Shown here: in pieces, positions 46,970 through 55,993 of the stretch | Position numbering within the stretch: the first letter of the stretch is position 1 | Layout: each line of letters begins with the position of its first letter | Source of the DNA: Saccharopolyspora soli | GTDB lineage: Bacteria; Actinomycetota; Actinomycetes; Mycobacteriales; Pseudonocardiaceae | NCBI RefSeq assembly: GCF_022678645.1 | Contig: NZ_JALBWV010000015.1 | Location: 1 to 64,000 of the forward strand | Direction: 5' to 3' | Length of the DNA stretch: 64,000 nucleotides | Translations under genes and position numbers: made by a program | Notes under the pieces: generated by a model | The model's input: the letters and a program-made list of their open reading frames with translations, nothing else | What the model was told of the DNA's origin: nothing | Database searches by the model: none

Positions 46970-47271
46970 AGGTTTGCTGGACCCGACCGTTCTTGAGGTT
47001 GCTCAACACCATTTCCGGCGATTCGCTCCGATTCCGCAGCAGTACTCGCGTGGACGTTTCTCGCTGGAACGGCCCAACTCCCGTTGCGCATGAGGCGCAT
47101 GCGGCTGGGGTGGCTCGCTCTTGCCGAGGTCCGGCGCGCTGACGTCCGTGCTGGCCAGCGGGGGGCCGGACTTTGCGAGACCCTGAGCTGGTGGTGAGCG
47201 CTCCCACCAGCGGCGGACGCGCAAGCGCACCCAATCGAGGGGATGGCCTCAGCACATGGAGGGGGATTTCG
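46970..47271. promoter_or_regulatory. Leader of molybdenum hydroxylase operon
   Basis: 302 bases. Two small stems are visible, TTGAG-gttg-CTCAA near 46993 and CTGGTGG paired with CCCACCAG near 47190-47210. No recognised riboswitch (for example for molybdenum cofactor) can be drawn. The start of the first subunit gene is preceded by GGAGGGGG. Confidence 0.4.
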
Positions 47272-47871
47272 ATGAGCAAGTCGAACACCGGCGCGTCATC
47301 CGGGTTGGCCAGTGGTAGGGCCGTTGAGCGCGGCGCGGACGAGGCGGGGCAACTGCTGACGATCACGTTGCGCGTCAACGGCCGCGAGCAGCGCCTCGTC
47401 GACCTGGATCCCCGCACCTCGCTGCTCGACGCGCTGCGCGAACACCTGCGCCTGTCCGGGACCAAGAAGGGATGCGACCACGGGCAGTGCGGCGCGTGCA
47501 CGGTGCTGGTCAACGGCCGCCGCATCAACTCCTGCATGACGCTGGCCGTCATGCGCACCGACGACGACATCGTCACGATCGAAGGTCTGGGCACGCCCGA
47601 CGCCCTGCACCCCGTGCAGGCAGCGTTCGTCGAGCGGGACGGTTTCCAGTGCGGCTACTGCACCCCCGGCCAGGTCTGCTCGGCGGTCGGCATGCTCGCC
47701 GAAGCGCAGGCCGGTTGGCCGAGCCACGCCACCGCCGATGTGGCGTCGGCGCAGGTCGCGCTGACCGACGAGGAGATCCGCGAGCGCATGAGCGGCAACA
47801 TCTGCCGGTGCGCCGCCTATCCGAACATCGTCGCGGCCATCCGCGATGTCGCCCGAGGAGGCCCGGAATGA
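47272..47871 (+). CDS. Molybdenum hydroxylase, 2Fe-2S subunit (PaoA/YagT-like)
   Basis: 199 aa. Two 2Fe-2S clusters: plant-ferredoxin-type KKGCDHGQCGACTVLVNGR with further Cys in INSCMT, and helical-bundle type GFQCGYCTPGQVC and NICRCAAYPN. It transfers electrons from the molybdenum centre to FAD. The N-terminal 25 residues (MSKSNTGASSGLASGRAV) lack a twin-arginine signal, unlike E. coli PaoA, so a cytoplasmic enzyme is likely. ATGA overlap with the next gene shows tight coupling. Confidence 0.92.
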   Translation: MSKSNTGASSGLASGRAVERGADEAGQLLTITLRVNGREQRLVDLDPRTSLLDALREHLRLSGTKKGCDHGQCGACTVLVNGRRINSCMTLAVMRTDDDIVTIEGLGTPDALHPVQAAFVERDGFQCGYCTPGQVCSAVGMLAEAQAGWPSHATADVASAQVALTDEEIRERMSGNICRCAAYPNIVAAIRDVARGGPE

Positions 47872-48851
47872 GGTCCTTCAGCTACGAGCGAGCGGCGGAC
47901 GCGCGGTCCGCGGTCACGGCGGCATCCAGACCGGGCGCGAAGTTCATCAGCGGCGGCACCAACCTGCTAGATCTGATGAAGCTTGAGGTCGAACACCCGA
48001 GCCACTTGGTCGACATCAGCCGATTGCCCTTGCAGGACGTCGAAGAACTGCCCGACGGCCGACTGCGGATCGGCGCCCAGGCGACGAATTCCGACGTCGC
48101 AGCCGACAACCGGGTGCGCACCCGCTACCCGGTCCTGTCCCAGGCGCTGCTCGCGGGTGCCTCCGGCCAGTTGCGCAACATGGCATCCGTGGGCGGCAAC
48201 CTGCTGCAGCGCACTCGCTGCCCCTACTTCTACGACCCGGCAGCGGGCTGCAACAAGCGGAACCCCGGCTCCGGCTGTTCGGCGATCGGCGGTTTCAACC
48301 GGATCCACGCGATCCTCGGCGCCAGCAGCTCCTGCATCGCCACCCACCCCTCGGACATGGCCGTCGCGATGACGGTGTTGGAGGCGCAGATCGAGCTGCT
48401 CGACGCCGAGGAGCGGGTGCGCCACGTGGCGATCGCGGATTTCCACCGACTACCGCACGACACGCCGCACATCGAGACCGTGCTGCGTCCCGGCGAGATG
48501 ATCACGAGCGTGATCCTGCCGCCGCCCCCACCGGGCCGACAGGTGTACCGCAAGGTGCGCGACCGGGCGTCCTACGAATTCGCGCTGGTGTCCGTGGCGG
48601 CGATCGTCTCGGTGGACGGGGCAACGATCAGCGCGGCGCGGGTGGCGTTCGGCGGTGTGGCGCACAAGCCCTGGCGGTCCGTCGAGGCCGAGGCCGCGTT
48701 GACCGGCAGTCCCGCCACGATGGCCACCTACCGCACCGCCGCCGACGTGGCGATGCGGGGCGCGGTGGGGCAGGGGCACAACAACTTCAAGATCGACCTG
48801 GCCAAGCGCACGCTCTGCCGCACGTTGGCGCAAGCGGCCCAGGCGAGTTGA
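47868..48851 (+). CDS. Molybdenum hydroxylase, FAD-binding subunit (PaoB/YagS-like)
   Basis: 327 aa. FAD-binding PCMH fold: KFISGGTNLLDLMKLE, GQLRNMASVGGNLLQRTRC. Between residues about 120 and 165 it carries four Cys (RCPYFYDPAAGCNKRNPGSG, then CSAI and SSCIATHPSD) matching the extra 4Fe-4S cluster described for E. coli PaoB and related aldehyde oxidoreductases. This points to an aldehyde oxidoreductase rather than xanthine dehydrogenase. Confidence 0.92.
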   Translation: MRSFSYERAADARSAVTAASRPGAKFISGGTNLLDLMKLEVEHPSHLVDISRLPLQDVEELPDGRLRIGAQATNSDVAADNRVRTRYPVLSQALLAGASGQLRNMASVGGNLLQRTRCPYFYDPAAGCNKRNPGSGCSAIGGFNRIHAILGASSSCIATHPSDMAVAMTVLEAQIELLDAEERVRHVAIADFHRLPHDTPHIETVLRPGEMITSVILPPPPPGRQVYRKVRDRASYEFALVSVAAIVSVDGATISAARVAFGGVAHKPWRSVEAEAALTGSPATMATYRTAADVAMRGAVGQGHNNFKIDLAKRTLCRTLAQAAQAS

Positions 48852-48860
48852 GGAGATGCC

Positions 48861-51092
48861 ATGATGATCGGGGAAGCGCTCAACCGCGTCGACGGCCCGT
48901 TGAAGGTCGCGGGCCAGGCCACCTACGCGTACGAGCAGTGGGCGGCGGACCAACCGCTCTACGGGTTCATCGCGGGCGCGACGATCGGCAAGGGCCGCAT
49001 CACGCGCATCGACACCTCGCTGGCCGAACGCTCGCCCGGCGTGCGCATGGTCATGACCCACCGGAACGCACCGGCGCAAGGCACCCCCGACTTGTCCACC
49101 GCCTGGGAGTACTGGCGGGCCTATCCGGCGCTCAGCGGTCCGGACGTCAACCACTACGGCGAGCCGGTGGCGTTCGTCGTGGCCACCACCTTCGAGCAGG
49201 CGCGAGCGGCGGCGAACCTCGTCCAAGTCGATTACACCCAGGAGTCGGGGCACTACGACATCACCGCGCACCGAGATCAGGCGTACGCCCCGGAAGCGGT
49301 GAACGCCGGACTCCAAACCGACACCGCGGTGGGCGATTTCGACACCGCGTTCAGCACCGCCGCGGTCCGGGTTGATCAGCGCTACACGACGCCGTACGAG
49401 CTCTCCCAACCGATGGAACCGCATGCGTGCCTCGTGGTACCCAGCGGTGCTGACCTGACGGTCTACGTCAGCTGCCAGATCGTCGACTCGGCCCGCTCCT
49501 CGATCGCCAGCACCTTGCAGCTCGACGAGCAGCGGATCCACATCGTCACCCCGTACACCGGCGGGGGTTTCGGCTCCAAGCTCCGGGTCCACCACGAAAC
49601 GATCCTGGCGGCGCTGGCCGCGCGCGCCCTGGGCCAGCCGATCAAGGTCGCGTTGACCCGGCAGCAGATCTTCCACCTCGTCGGCCTGCGCCCCACCTCG
49701 GACCAGCGGGTTCGACTGGGCGCCGAACGGGACGGGCGGCTGGTCGCGATCGCCCACGAAGTCACGATGAACACGAGCCCGCTCAAGGAGTACGCCGAGC
49801 AGACCGCAGCCACCACCCGCAGCCTCTACGCCGCGCCCAACCGGCTGACGCGACACCGGTTGATACCGCTCGACCTGCCGCGCGGCGAAGACGTCCGCGC
49901 GCCGGGCGAAGCGCCGGGAATGCTGGCGGTCGAGTCGGCGATGGACGAGCTGGCCGATGCGCTCGGAATGGATCCGGTCGAGTTGCGGATCCGCAACGAG
50001 CCCGAGTACGACCCCGAGCGAGATGTGCCGTTCAGCGACCGGCACACGATCGACTGCCTGCGCGAAGGGGCGCGCCGGTTCGGCTGGGAGCACCGCCCCA
50101 CCAAGCCCGCGAGTCGGCGCGACGGGCGGTGGCTGGTCGGCTACGGCATGTCCGCCGCCATCCGGGGGCACTTCCAGATGCCGACCAGGATGCGGGTCCG
50201 GTTGACGCCGGAGGGGACTGCCGTCGTCCAGTCGGACATGACCGACATCGGCACCGGGACCTACACGATCCTCACCCAGGTCGCGGCTGATGCCCTGGGA
50301 CTTCCGCCGGATCGCGTGCGGGTCGAGCTCGGGATCTCCGAGTACCCCGTCAGCTCGGGCTCAGGCGGCTCGTGGGGTTCTGGCAACACGAGCACGGCGG
50401 TGCATCGCGCGTGTGCGGTGCTGCGCGAGAAGCTGCTGGCCGAGGCGTGCACCGACGCACACTCCCCGCTGCACGGGCTGGATCCCGCGGAAGCGGTGTT
50501 CTCGGACGGCAACGTGCGCATCGGTCGCGCTTCCGAGGCGCTGCGCGAGATCGTCGTGCGCGGCCATCCCGAAGGCGTTGATGCGGAGGGCGAAACCGCT
50601 GGCATGGCGGATGATCCGAACTACAAGTCCTACTCGATCAACACCTACGGTGCGCATTTCGCCGAGGTCGGCGTTGATGCGGACACGGCGGAGATCCGCC
50701 TCCGGCGGATGCTCGGGGTGTTCTCGGTGGGGCGCGTCCTCAACGCCAAGACGGCGCGTTCGCAGCTGATCGGCGGCATGATCTGGGGGCTGAGCGCGGC
50801 CTTGGACGAGGACGCGGTCGTCGACACGCGCTCCGGCGCCTTCGTAACCCGCGATCTCGCGAACTACCTGGTGCCGGTGCACGCCGACGTCCCCGAAATC
50901 GACGCGGTGATGCTCGAAGGATACGACGAGAAGGCCAACGTCCTCGGCGCGAAGGGGGTCGGCGAACTGGGCATCTGCGGATCCGGCGCAGCGGTGGCCA
51001 ACGCGGTGTTCAACGCCACGGGGATCCGAGTACGAGACTTCCCCATCACGCTCGACAAACTGCTACCCCACCTACCCCTGGTAGCCACCTGA
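48861..51092 (+). CDS. Molybdenum hydroxylase, molybdopterin-binding subunit (PaoC/YagR-like)
   Basis: 743 aa. Molybdopterin cofactor-binding domains with DVNHYGEPVAFVVATTFEQA, TPYTGGGFGSKLRVHHETIL (loop near the Mo site), LPRGEDVRAPGEAPGMLAVE and the catalytic Glu in GAKGVGELGICGSGAAVANA near residue 702. Family members oxidise aldehydes or N-heterocycles with water as oxygen source. The sulfurtransferase/insertion chaperone (XdhC/PaoD-like) gene is not in the window. Convergent MoxR and VWA genes lie downstream; such pairs help mature Mo enzymes in the CO dehydrogenase system, but a link here is only possible. Confidence 0.93.
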   Translation: MMIGEALNRVDGPLKVAGQATYAYEQWAADQPLYGFIAGATIGKGRITRIDTSLAERSPGVRMVMTHRNAPAQGTPDLSTAWEYWRAYPALSGPDVNHYGEPVAFVVATTFEQARAAANLVQVDYTQESGHYDITAHRDQAYAPEAVNAGLQTDTAVGDFDTAFSTAAVRVDQRYTTPYELSQPMEPHACLVVPSGADLTVYVSCQIVDSARSSIASTLQLDEQRIHIVTPYTGGGFGSKLRVHHETILAALAARALGQPIKVALTRQQIFHLVGLRPTSDQRVRLGAERDGRLVAIAHEVTMNTSPLKEYAEQTAATTRSLYAAPNRLTRHRLIPLDLPRGEDVRAPGEAPGMLAVESAMDELADALGMDPVELRIRNEPEYDPERDVPFSDRHTIDCLREGARRFGWEHRPTKPASRRDGRWLVGYGMSAAIRGHFQMPTRMRVRLTPEGTAVVQSDMTDIGTGTYTILTQVAADALGLPPDRVRVELGISEYPVSSGSGGSWGSGNTSTAVHRACAVLREKLLAEACTDAHSPLHGLDPAEAVFSDGNVRIGRASEALREIVVRGHPEGVDAEGETAGMADDPNYKSYSINTYGAHFAEVGVDADTAEIRLRRMLGVFSVGRVLNAKTARSQLIGGMIWGLSAALDEDAVVDTRSGAFVTRDLANYLVPVHADVPEIDAVMLEGYDEKANVLGAKGVGELGICGSGAAVANAVFNATGIRVRDFPITLDKLLPHLPLVAT

Positions 51093-51102
51093 TCGATATC
51101 GA

Positions 51103-51152
51103 GGTGAGGGGCACCCGTGACCCAGTTACGTGGTCACGGGTGCCCCTCACCC
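51103..51152. terminator. RF2 hairpin copy 3, between convergent Mo-hydroxylase and VWA genes
   Basis: Perfect 20-bp inverted repeat with arms GGTGAGGGGCACCCGTGACC and loop near CAGTTACGT. Same skeleton as the other three RF2 copies. Confidence 0.78.
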
Positions 51153-51166
51153 ATGCCCTGATCGGT

Positions 51167-53119
51167 TTAGCGGCGGCGTTTGGTGCGGAGGTAGTCGCCG
51201 ACGACCGCTGCTCCCAGGCCGTCCGCTGTTGGCGACAAGACCCGGCCGCCGCCTCGGCGGGCGACGATGTCCACGAACGCCGCCAGGCTCGGGTCTTCGC
51301 CGAGCATGAACACGCTCAGCGTGGTGCCCAGGCGCTGCAGGGCGTCCACTTCGGACAGCGTCACGCTGAGGGTGTGCGGGCTCGGCGGGTACTGGAACAC
51401 CGCTTCGCCGTCCGGTTCCAGGTGGGCGGTGGGTTCGCCGTCGGTCACCACCAGCACAACCGGTTGCGCGTCCGGGTGGCGGCGCAGGTGCCGACCGGCG
51501 AGCAGCAGGGCGTGGTGCAGGTTCGTGCCCTGCTCCCAAACCCCTTCCAGCGCAGCCAGCTCACCTACGTCCACAGTGGATGCATAACGCCCGAAGGTCA
51601 CCAGCTGCAACGCATCCGAGCGGAACCGGGTCGCCACCAGGTGGTGCAGCGCGAGCGCGGTGCGCTTCATCGGCACCCAGCGGCCGTCCTGGACCATCGA
51701 CCACGACGTGTCCACGCACAGCACCACCGCCGCACGGGAGCGCTGCTCGGTCTCGGCCACTTCGAGGTCCGAAATGTCCAGTCGCGCGGCATCCGGCCCC
51801 TCCGCGGCCCGCCGCAGCACCGCGTTGCGCACCGTGCGAACCGCGTCCCACGGCTCCGCGTCGCCGTAGCTCCACGGCCGCGTCGTACCGGTCAGCTCCC
51901 CTGCCGCGCCCGCGCGGTCGGTATCGCGCTCGCCGCGCCGCGAGCGCAGCTGGGAGATCACCGATCGCAGCGCGGTCTCACCGAGCCGACGCATCGCCCG
52001 CGGGCTGAGCCGCAGGCTGCCATCCGGCGCCCGCTGCAACAAACCCTGCTGCCGCAACTGCTTCTCGATGTCCGACAACCGCTGCGCGTCGACGACGGCC
52101 TGCCGGCCGAGCTGCCGCTCCAGCGCCTCCAGGTCGATGTCGTCCAGACTCGCGCCGGGATAGGACTGCCCGAGCTGTTCCGCCAGCCGGTCGAGCTCGC
52201 CGAGCTCCGCCATCGCCGCCGTCGCCTCGGACAGGCCCATCGGCTGGTCGCCGCGGAACCGCGCTCGCCCCGTCCAGTCCTCGCCGGGCCGCAACCCCTG
52301 CAACTGCTGGTCGAGCCGCTGCAACGCCTGCCCGATGCGCGGGTCGCCGAAAGCCTGCTGCGACAACGACATCAGCTCGGCCCGCTGCTGCTCGCTCATG
52401 GAGTTCAGCAACCGCTGCGCAGCCGCCGAGCGGGCCGCCAGGGCATCGATCAGCTCGTCGACGTTGCGCGGGTTCTCCGGGAAGAACTCGCCGTGCTGGG
52501 CCATGAACTGCTCGAACTTCTGCTGGATGTCGGCGTCCCCGCGGGCGTGCGCGGCCAGCAGCATCGACAGGTCGTCGAGCATCTGCCGCACCCGCTCGAC
52601 GTCTTCGGGCGAGACCTGCTGCATGGCCTGCTTCATGCCCTGGAAGCGCTGTTCGAGGAACTCGGTGCCCAGCATCTGCTGGATCTCCTCGAAGGTCTCC
52701 CGCGCATCCGACGAACGCCAGTCGTAGTTGGCCAGCTCCGCGACCTGACCCGCGACATCCGGCGGCAGCGCGTCCAGTTGCAGCTCGCGGAACCGCGCGT
52801 CCTCGCTGGTGTCGGCGGCCAACGCCAGGCGTTCCTGCTCCAGCGCCCGATCCAGCAGCCGCCGGACCTCGTTGATCGTGCCGTCCAGCCGGTGCCTGCG
52901 CTGCAGTTCGCTGCGCCGCTGCCACAGCCGCCGGGTGAGCTCGTCCAGGCCGGAGACATCGCGCGTGCCGGTGCGCAGCAGTTCCTCAAGCGCGGAGCGC
53001 GGTGACCCGCCTTCCATGACGTCGCGGCCGATCTGGTCCAGCGCCGCGCGCAGATCCACCGGCGGTTCCAGGGGATCGGCCCCGCCGTGCCACGCGTTGT
53101 ACCGAAACCGGCGGCTCAT
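51167..53119 (-). CDS. VWA domain-containing protein (CoxE/Mg-chelatase BchD-like)
   Basis: 650 aa. Long helical region (about 1-440) with many Gln/Arg/Glu; a von Willebrand A domain at the C-terminal end with MIDAS motif VLCVDTSWSMVQDG near residue 469 and further TDGEPTAHLEPD. Paired one base from the MoxR-type ATPase upstream (TGATG). In mycobacteria a similar pair is Rv0958-Rv0959. Likely an ATPase-adaptor chaperone pair acting on a protein or metal cofactor target; the target is not known. Confidence 0.88.
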   Translation of the reverse strand: MSRRFRYNAWHGGADPLEPPVDLRAALDQIGRDVMEGGSPRSALEELLRTGTRDVSGLDELTRRLWQRRSELQRRHRLDGTINEVRRLLDRALEQERLALAADTSEDARFRELQLDALPPDVAGQVAELANYDWRSSDARETFEEIQQMLGTEFLEQRFQGMKQAMQQVSPEDVERVRQMLDDLSMLLAAHARGDADIQQKFEQFMAQHGEFFPENPRNVDELIDALAARSAAAQRLLNSMSEQQRAELMSLSQQAFGDPRIGQALQRLDQQLQGLRPGEDWTGRARFRGDQPMGLSEATAAMAELGELDRLAEQLGQSYPGASLDDIDLEALERQLGRQAVVDAQRLSDIEKQLRQQGLLQRAPDGSLRLSPRAMRRLGETALRSVISQLRSRRGERDTDRAGAAGELTGTTRPWSYGDAEPWDAVRTVRNAVLRRAAEGPDAARLDISDLEVAETEQRSRAAVVLCVDTSWSMVQDGRWVPMKRTALALHHLVATRFRSDALQLVTFGRYASTVDVGELAALEGVWEQGTNLHHALLLAGRHLRRHPDAQPVVLVVTDGEPTAHLEPDGEAVFQYPPSPHTLSVTLSEVDALQRLGTTLSVFMLGEDPSLAAFVDIVARRGGGRVLSPTADGLGAAVVGDYLRTKRRR

Positions 53120-54519
53120 CAGCTGTACACCGACCGATCGTCCTCGGCGTCCTTGCCGAGCCGCTTCGCCAGGTACAGCGACTCCAGCGCCAGCTCCACC
53201 GCGCTGGCGATCCGGCCCGGCGGTTCTCCGGACCGCACCCCGGCCCGCTCGGCGACCTGGTGCAGCACCGGCAGTTCCGGCAGCGCGGTGAGCACATCGC
53301 GGGCGGCGACGCGCTCCCCGGTGGCCACCGGGTGGCCGTCGATGACGGCCTGGGCCAGCGATTGCAGGTCCAGCCCGGCGAACAGGCCCCGCGCGGTGTC
53401 GGCCACCGAGCGCCGCAGCAGGTAGCCGAGCAGTTCGTCTTCGCGGCCCTCTTCACCGGCCTCGAACTCGATCTTGCCGCGCAGCACGGCGGGCACCGCA
53501 GCCAGGTCGACCGGCCGGGCCACTGCCGGATTCTCGCCGGTAACCGCGGAGCGGTGCAGCGCGGCGGCCGAGACGGTTTCGGCGGCGGCGATGGCGAACC
53601 GGGCCGACACTCCGGAGCGCTGGTCGACCGCGGTGGACTCGCGCAGGTGGCCGACGAACCGGGCGAGCACCTCCAGCAGGTGGTCGCCGACCTCCGCTGG
53701 CAGGTCGGCTTCCTGGCGCACCAGGGACACCTCGTCGTCGATGTCCAGCGGGTAGTGGGTGCGGATCTCCGCGCCGAAGCGGTCCTTCAGCGGCGTGATG
53801 ATCCGGCCCCGGTTGGTGTAGTCCTCGGGGTTGGCGGTGGCGACCAGCAGCACGTCCAGCGGCAACCGCAGGCTGTAGCCGCGGATCTGGATGTCGCGCT
53901 CCTCCATCACGTTCAGCAGCGCCACCTGGATTCTCTCGGCCAGGTCGGGCAGTTCGTTGACGGTGACGATGCCGCGGTGCGCGCGGGGCACGAGTCCGAA
54001 GTGGATGGTCTCCGGATCGCCCAGCGAGCGGCCTTCGGCGACCTTCACCGGGTCCACGTCGCCGACCAGGTCGCCGACCGAGGTGTCCGGGGTGGCCAGC
54101 TTCTCCACGTAGCGTTCGCTGCGGTGCCGCCAGTCCACCGGCAGGTCGTCGCCCAACTCGGCGGCGCGCCGCCGGGACGCCGGGGTGATCGGCTGCAACG
54201 GATGTTCACCGAGCTCGGAGCCCTCGATCACCGGGGTCCATTCGTCCATCAGCTCGGTGAGGCTGCGCAGCAGCCGCGTCTTGCCCTGGCCTCGTTCGCC
54301 GAGCAGCACGACGTCGTGCCCGGCGATCAGAGCGCGTTCCAGCTGGGGCAGCACGGTCTGGTCGAAGCCGACGATGCCGGGCCACAGCGCCCGGCCGGAG
54401 CGCAGCGCGGTCAGCAGGTTGGCGCGCAGCTCGGCCTTCACGCTGCGCGGTGCGTGGCCGCTGGTGCGCAGCTCCCCCGCGGTGCGGGGCAGCCCTTGGG
54501 GTGGAGTCGGGATCGTCAC
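53119..54519 (-). CDS. MoxR-type AAA+ ATPase (magnesium chelatase BchI-like)
   Basis: 466 aa from GTG (VTIPTPPQGLPRTAGELR). Walker A LLGERGQGKTRLLRSL near residue 73, then GIVTVNELPDLAERIQVALL (Walker B region) and VLLVATANPEDYTNRGRI (sensor I). C-terminal helical lid domain. MoxR-VWA pairs remodel target complexes, often inserting metals. Longer frame upstream is not supported by homology. Confidence 0.9.
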   Translation of the reverse strand: MTIPTPPQGLPRTAGELRTSGHAPRSVKAELRANLLTALRSGRALWPGIVGFDQTVLPQLERALIAGHDVVLLGERGQGKTRLLRSLTELMDEWTPVIEGSELGEHPLQPITPASRRRAAELGDDLPVDWRHRSERYVEKLATPDTSVGDLVGDVDPVKVAEGRSLGDPETIHFGLVPRAHRGIVTVNELPDLAERIQVALLNVMEERDIQIRGYSLRLPLDVLLVATANPEDYTNRGRIITPLKDRFGAEIRTHYPLDIDDEVSLVRQEADLPAEVGDHLLEVLARFVGHLRESTAVDQRSGVSARFAIAAAETVSAAALHRSAVTGENPAVARPVDLAAVPAVLRGKIEFEAGEEGREDELLGYLLRRSVADTARGLFAGLDLQSLAQAVIDGHPVATGERVAARDVLTALPELPVLHQVAERAGVRSGEPPGRIASAVELALESLYLAKRLGKDAEDDRSVYS

Positions 54520-54541
54520 CCCTTCGACGCTACCGCCCGGA

Positions 54542-54584
54542 GCCGACATGTGCCGCCGTACCAGAAAGGATTTCGCATGTCGGC
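54542..54584. promoter_or_regulatory. Inverted repeat GCCGACATG upstream of beta-lactamase-like gene
   Basis: Arms GCCGACATG and CATGTCGGC, perfect 9-bp pair, separated by 25 bases, in the 115-base divergent space between the MoxR and beta-lactamase-like genes. Could be part of a leader hairpin or two operator half-sites; unknown. Confidence 0.4.
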
Positions 54585-54602
54585 ACACCGGAGTAGAAAC
54601 GA

Positions 54603-54616
54603 CGTAACCCGTTACG
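54603..54616. promoter_or_regulatory. Palindromic operator candidate CGTAACCCGTTACG
   Basis: Perfect 14-bp palindrome-like inverted repeat (CGTAAC-CC-GTTACG) 18 bases before the beta-lactamase-like start codon. Length and symmetry fit a TetR- or MarR-family dimer site; no TetR gene is adjacent, so a trans regulator would be needed. Confidence 0.45.
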
Positions 54617-54634
54617 CATGCGCAGGAGGACCAA

Positions 54635-55873
54635 GTGGGCTTGGAAATCGAGGTCGACCCCGCAGAAGTCGGTTTCGACGCGGAACGATTGGGACGAATC
54701 GACCGACACTTCGCGCAATACGTGGAATCCGGCAAACTGCCCGGCTGGCTGGTGCTGGTCGCCCGGCACGGCAAGATCGCGCACCTGTCGACGTACGGCA
54801 TGCGGGACGTCGACAGCGGCGCACCGATGCAGTCGGACACCTTGTTCCGGATCTATTCGATGACCAAGCCGATCACCTCGGTGGCGATCATGATGCTGCA
54901 CGAGGAGGGCGCCTTCGAACTCACCGATCCGGTCAGCGACTTCATCCCGTCCTTCGCCGACGTGCGGGTGTACACCGGCGGCACCGCGCAGGCGCCGCAG
55001 ACCCGCCCGGCCACCGAGCCGATGCGCATCTGGCACCTGCTGACGCACACCTCCGGGCTCACCTACGCCTTCCACTACCTGAATCCGGTGGACGAGCTCT
55101 ACCGCCGCGCCGGTTTCGAGTACGGCATGGCCGACGACCTGGACCTGGCGGGCTGCTGCGACGAGTGGGCCGGCATGCCGCTGCTGTTCGACCCCGGCCA
55201 GTCCTGGAACTACTCGGTGGCCACCGACGTGCTGGGCCGGATCGTCGAGGTCGCGTCCGGGCAGACGTTGGACGAGTTCTTCCGCACCCGGATCTTCGAA
55301 CCGTTGGGCATGACCGACACCGGCTTCGCGGTCGACCGCGCCAACGCCGACCGACTGGCCACCCTCTACGCCGCCGACCCGCAGGGCAAGGCCCGCGTGC
55401 ACCCGCGACAGGCGCAGATGCACGCGGCGGCCTTCGAGCTGCCCAAAGCGCTCTCCGGCGGTGGCGGGCTGTTCTCCTCGGCGCACGACTACCACCGGTT
55501 CACGCAGATGTTGCTGCGCGGCGGCGAACTCGACGGAACGCGCCTGCTCGGCAGCCGGACCGTGCGGTACATGACCCGCAACCACCTGCCCGGCGGCGCG
55601 GACCTGGAAACGCTGGCGCTCGGGTCCTTTTCGGAGGTCGCCAACGCGGGCAAGGGCTTCGGGCTGGGCTTCGCGGTGATCGACGACCCGTTGGCGGCGA
55701 AGGTGATCAGCTCACCGGGCGAGTTCTCCTGGGGCGGCCTGGCCAGCACGGCGTTCTGGGTCGATCCGGCCGAGGACCTGACGGTGGTGTTCCTGACCCA
55801 GCTGATCCCGTCGAGCGCCCATCCGATCCGCCCCCAACTCCACCAACTCGTCTACCAGTCCCTCGTGGACTGA
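54635..55873 (+). CDS. Beta-lactamase-fold serine hydrolase (class C/EstB-like)
   Basis: 412 aa, no signal peptide, so intracellular esterase or amidase is more likely than resistance. Catalytic S-x-x-K is SMTKP in RIYSMTKPITSVAIM near residue 75, and the YxN-type motif appears as NYSVATDVLG near 192. C-terminal triad position near SWGGLASTAFWVDP in the WGG region. Typical of EstB/LovD-like hydrolases. GTG start with GGAGGACC. Regulated perhaps through the palindrome upstream. RF2 copy follows its stop. Confidence 0.88.
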   Translation: MGLEIEVDPAEVGFDAERLGRIDRHFAQYVESGKLPGWLVLVARHGKIAHLSTYGMRDVDSGAPMQSDTLFRIYSMTKPITSVAIMMLHEEGAFELTDPVSDFIPSFADVRVYTGGTAQAPQTRPATEPMRIWHLLTHTSGLTYAFHYLNPVDELYRRAGFEYGMADDLDLAGCCDEWAGMPLLFDPGQSWNYSVATDVLGRIVEVASGQTLDEFFRTRIFEPLGMTDTGFAVDRANADRLATLYAADPQGKARVHPRQAQMHAAAFELPKALSGGGGLFSSAHDYHRFTQMLLRGGELDGTRLLGSRTVRYMTRNHLPGGADLETLALGSFSEVANAGKGFGLGFAVIDDPLAAKVISSPGEFSWGGLASTAFWVDPAEDLTVVFLTQLIPSSAHPIRPQLHQLVYQSLVD

Positions 55874-55898
55874 TGCACTCACGACCCCGTTCAGGTGA

Positions 55899-55951
55899 GG
55901 AGTGAGGGGCACCCTTTACCCAGTTACTTGGTAAAGGGTGCCCCTCACTCC
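55899..55951. terminator. RF2 hairpin copy 4, between convergent hydrolase genes
   Basis: Perfect 22-bp inverted repeat, with arms starting GGAGTGAGGGGCACCCTTTACC and loop CAGTTACTT. Stem bases next to the loop (CTTTACC) differ from the CGTGACC form of copies 2 and 3, and the opposite arm changes to match (GGTAAAG). Confidence 0.8.
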
Positions 55952-55993
55952 GTTCCCGTTGCGCGGTGGGGTGGGTTAGCCCCGGTTTCGGGC

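Noticed and set aside
54635-55873. Secreted antibiotic-resistance beta-lactamase
   Set aside because: No signal peptide and motifs closer to EstB-type esterases.
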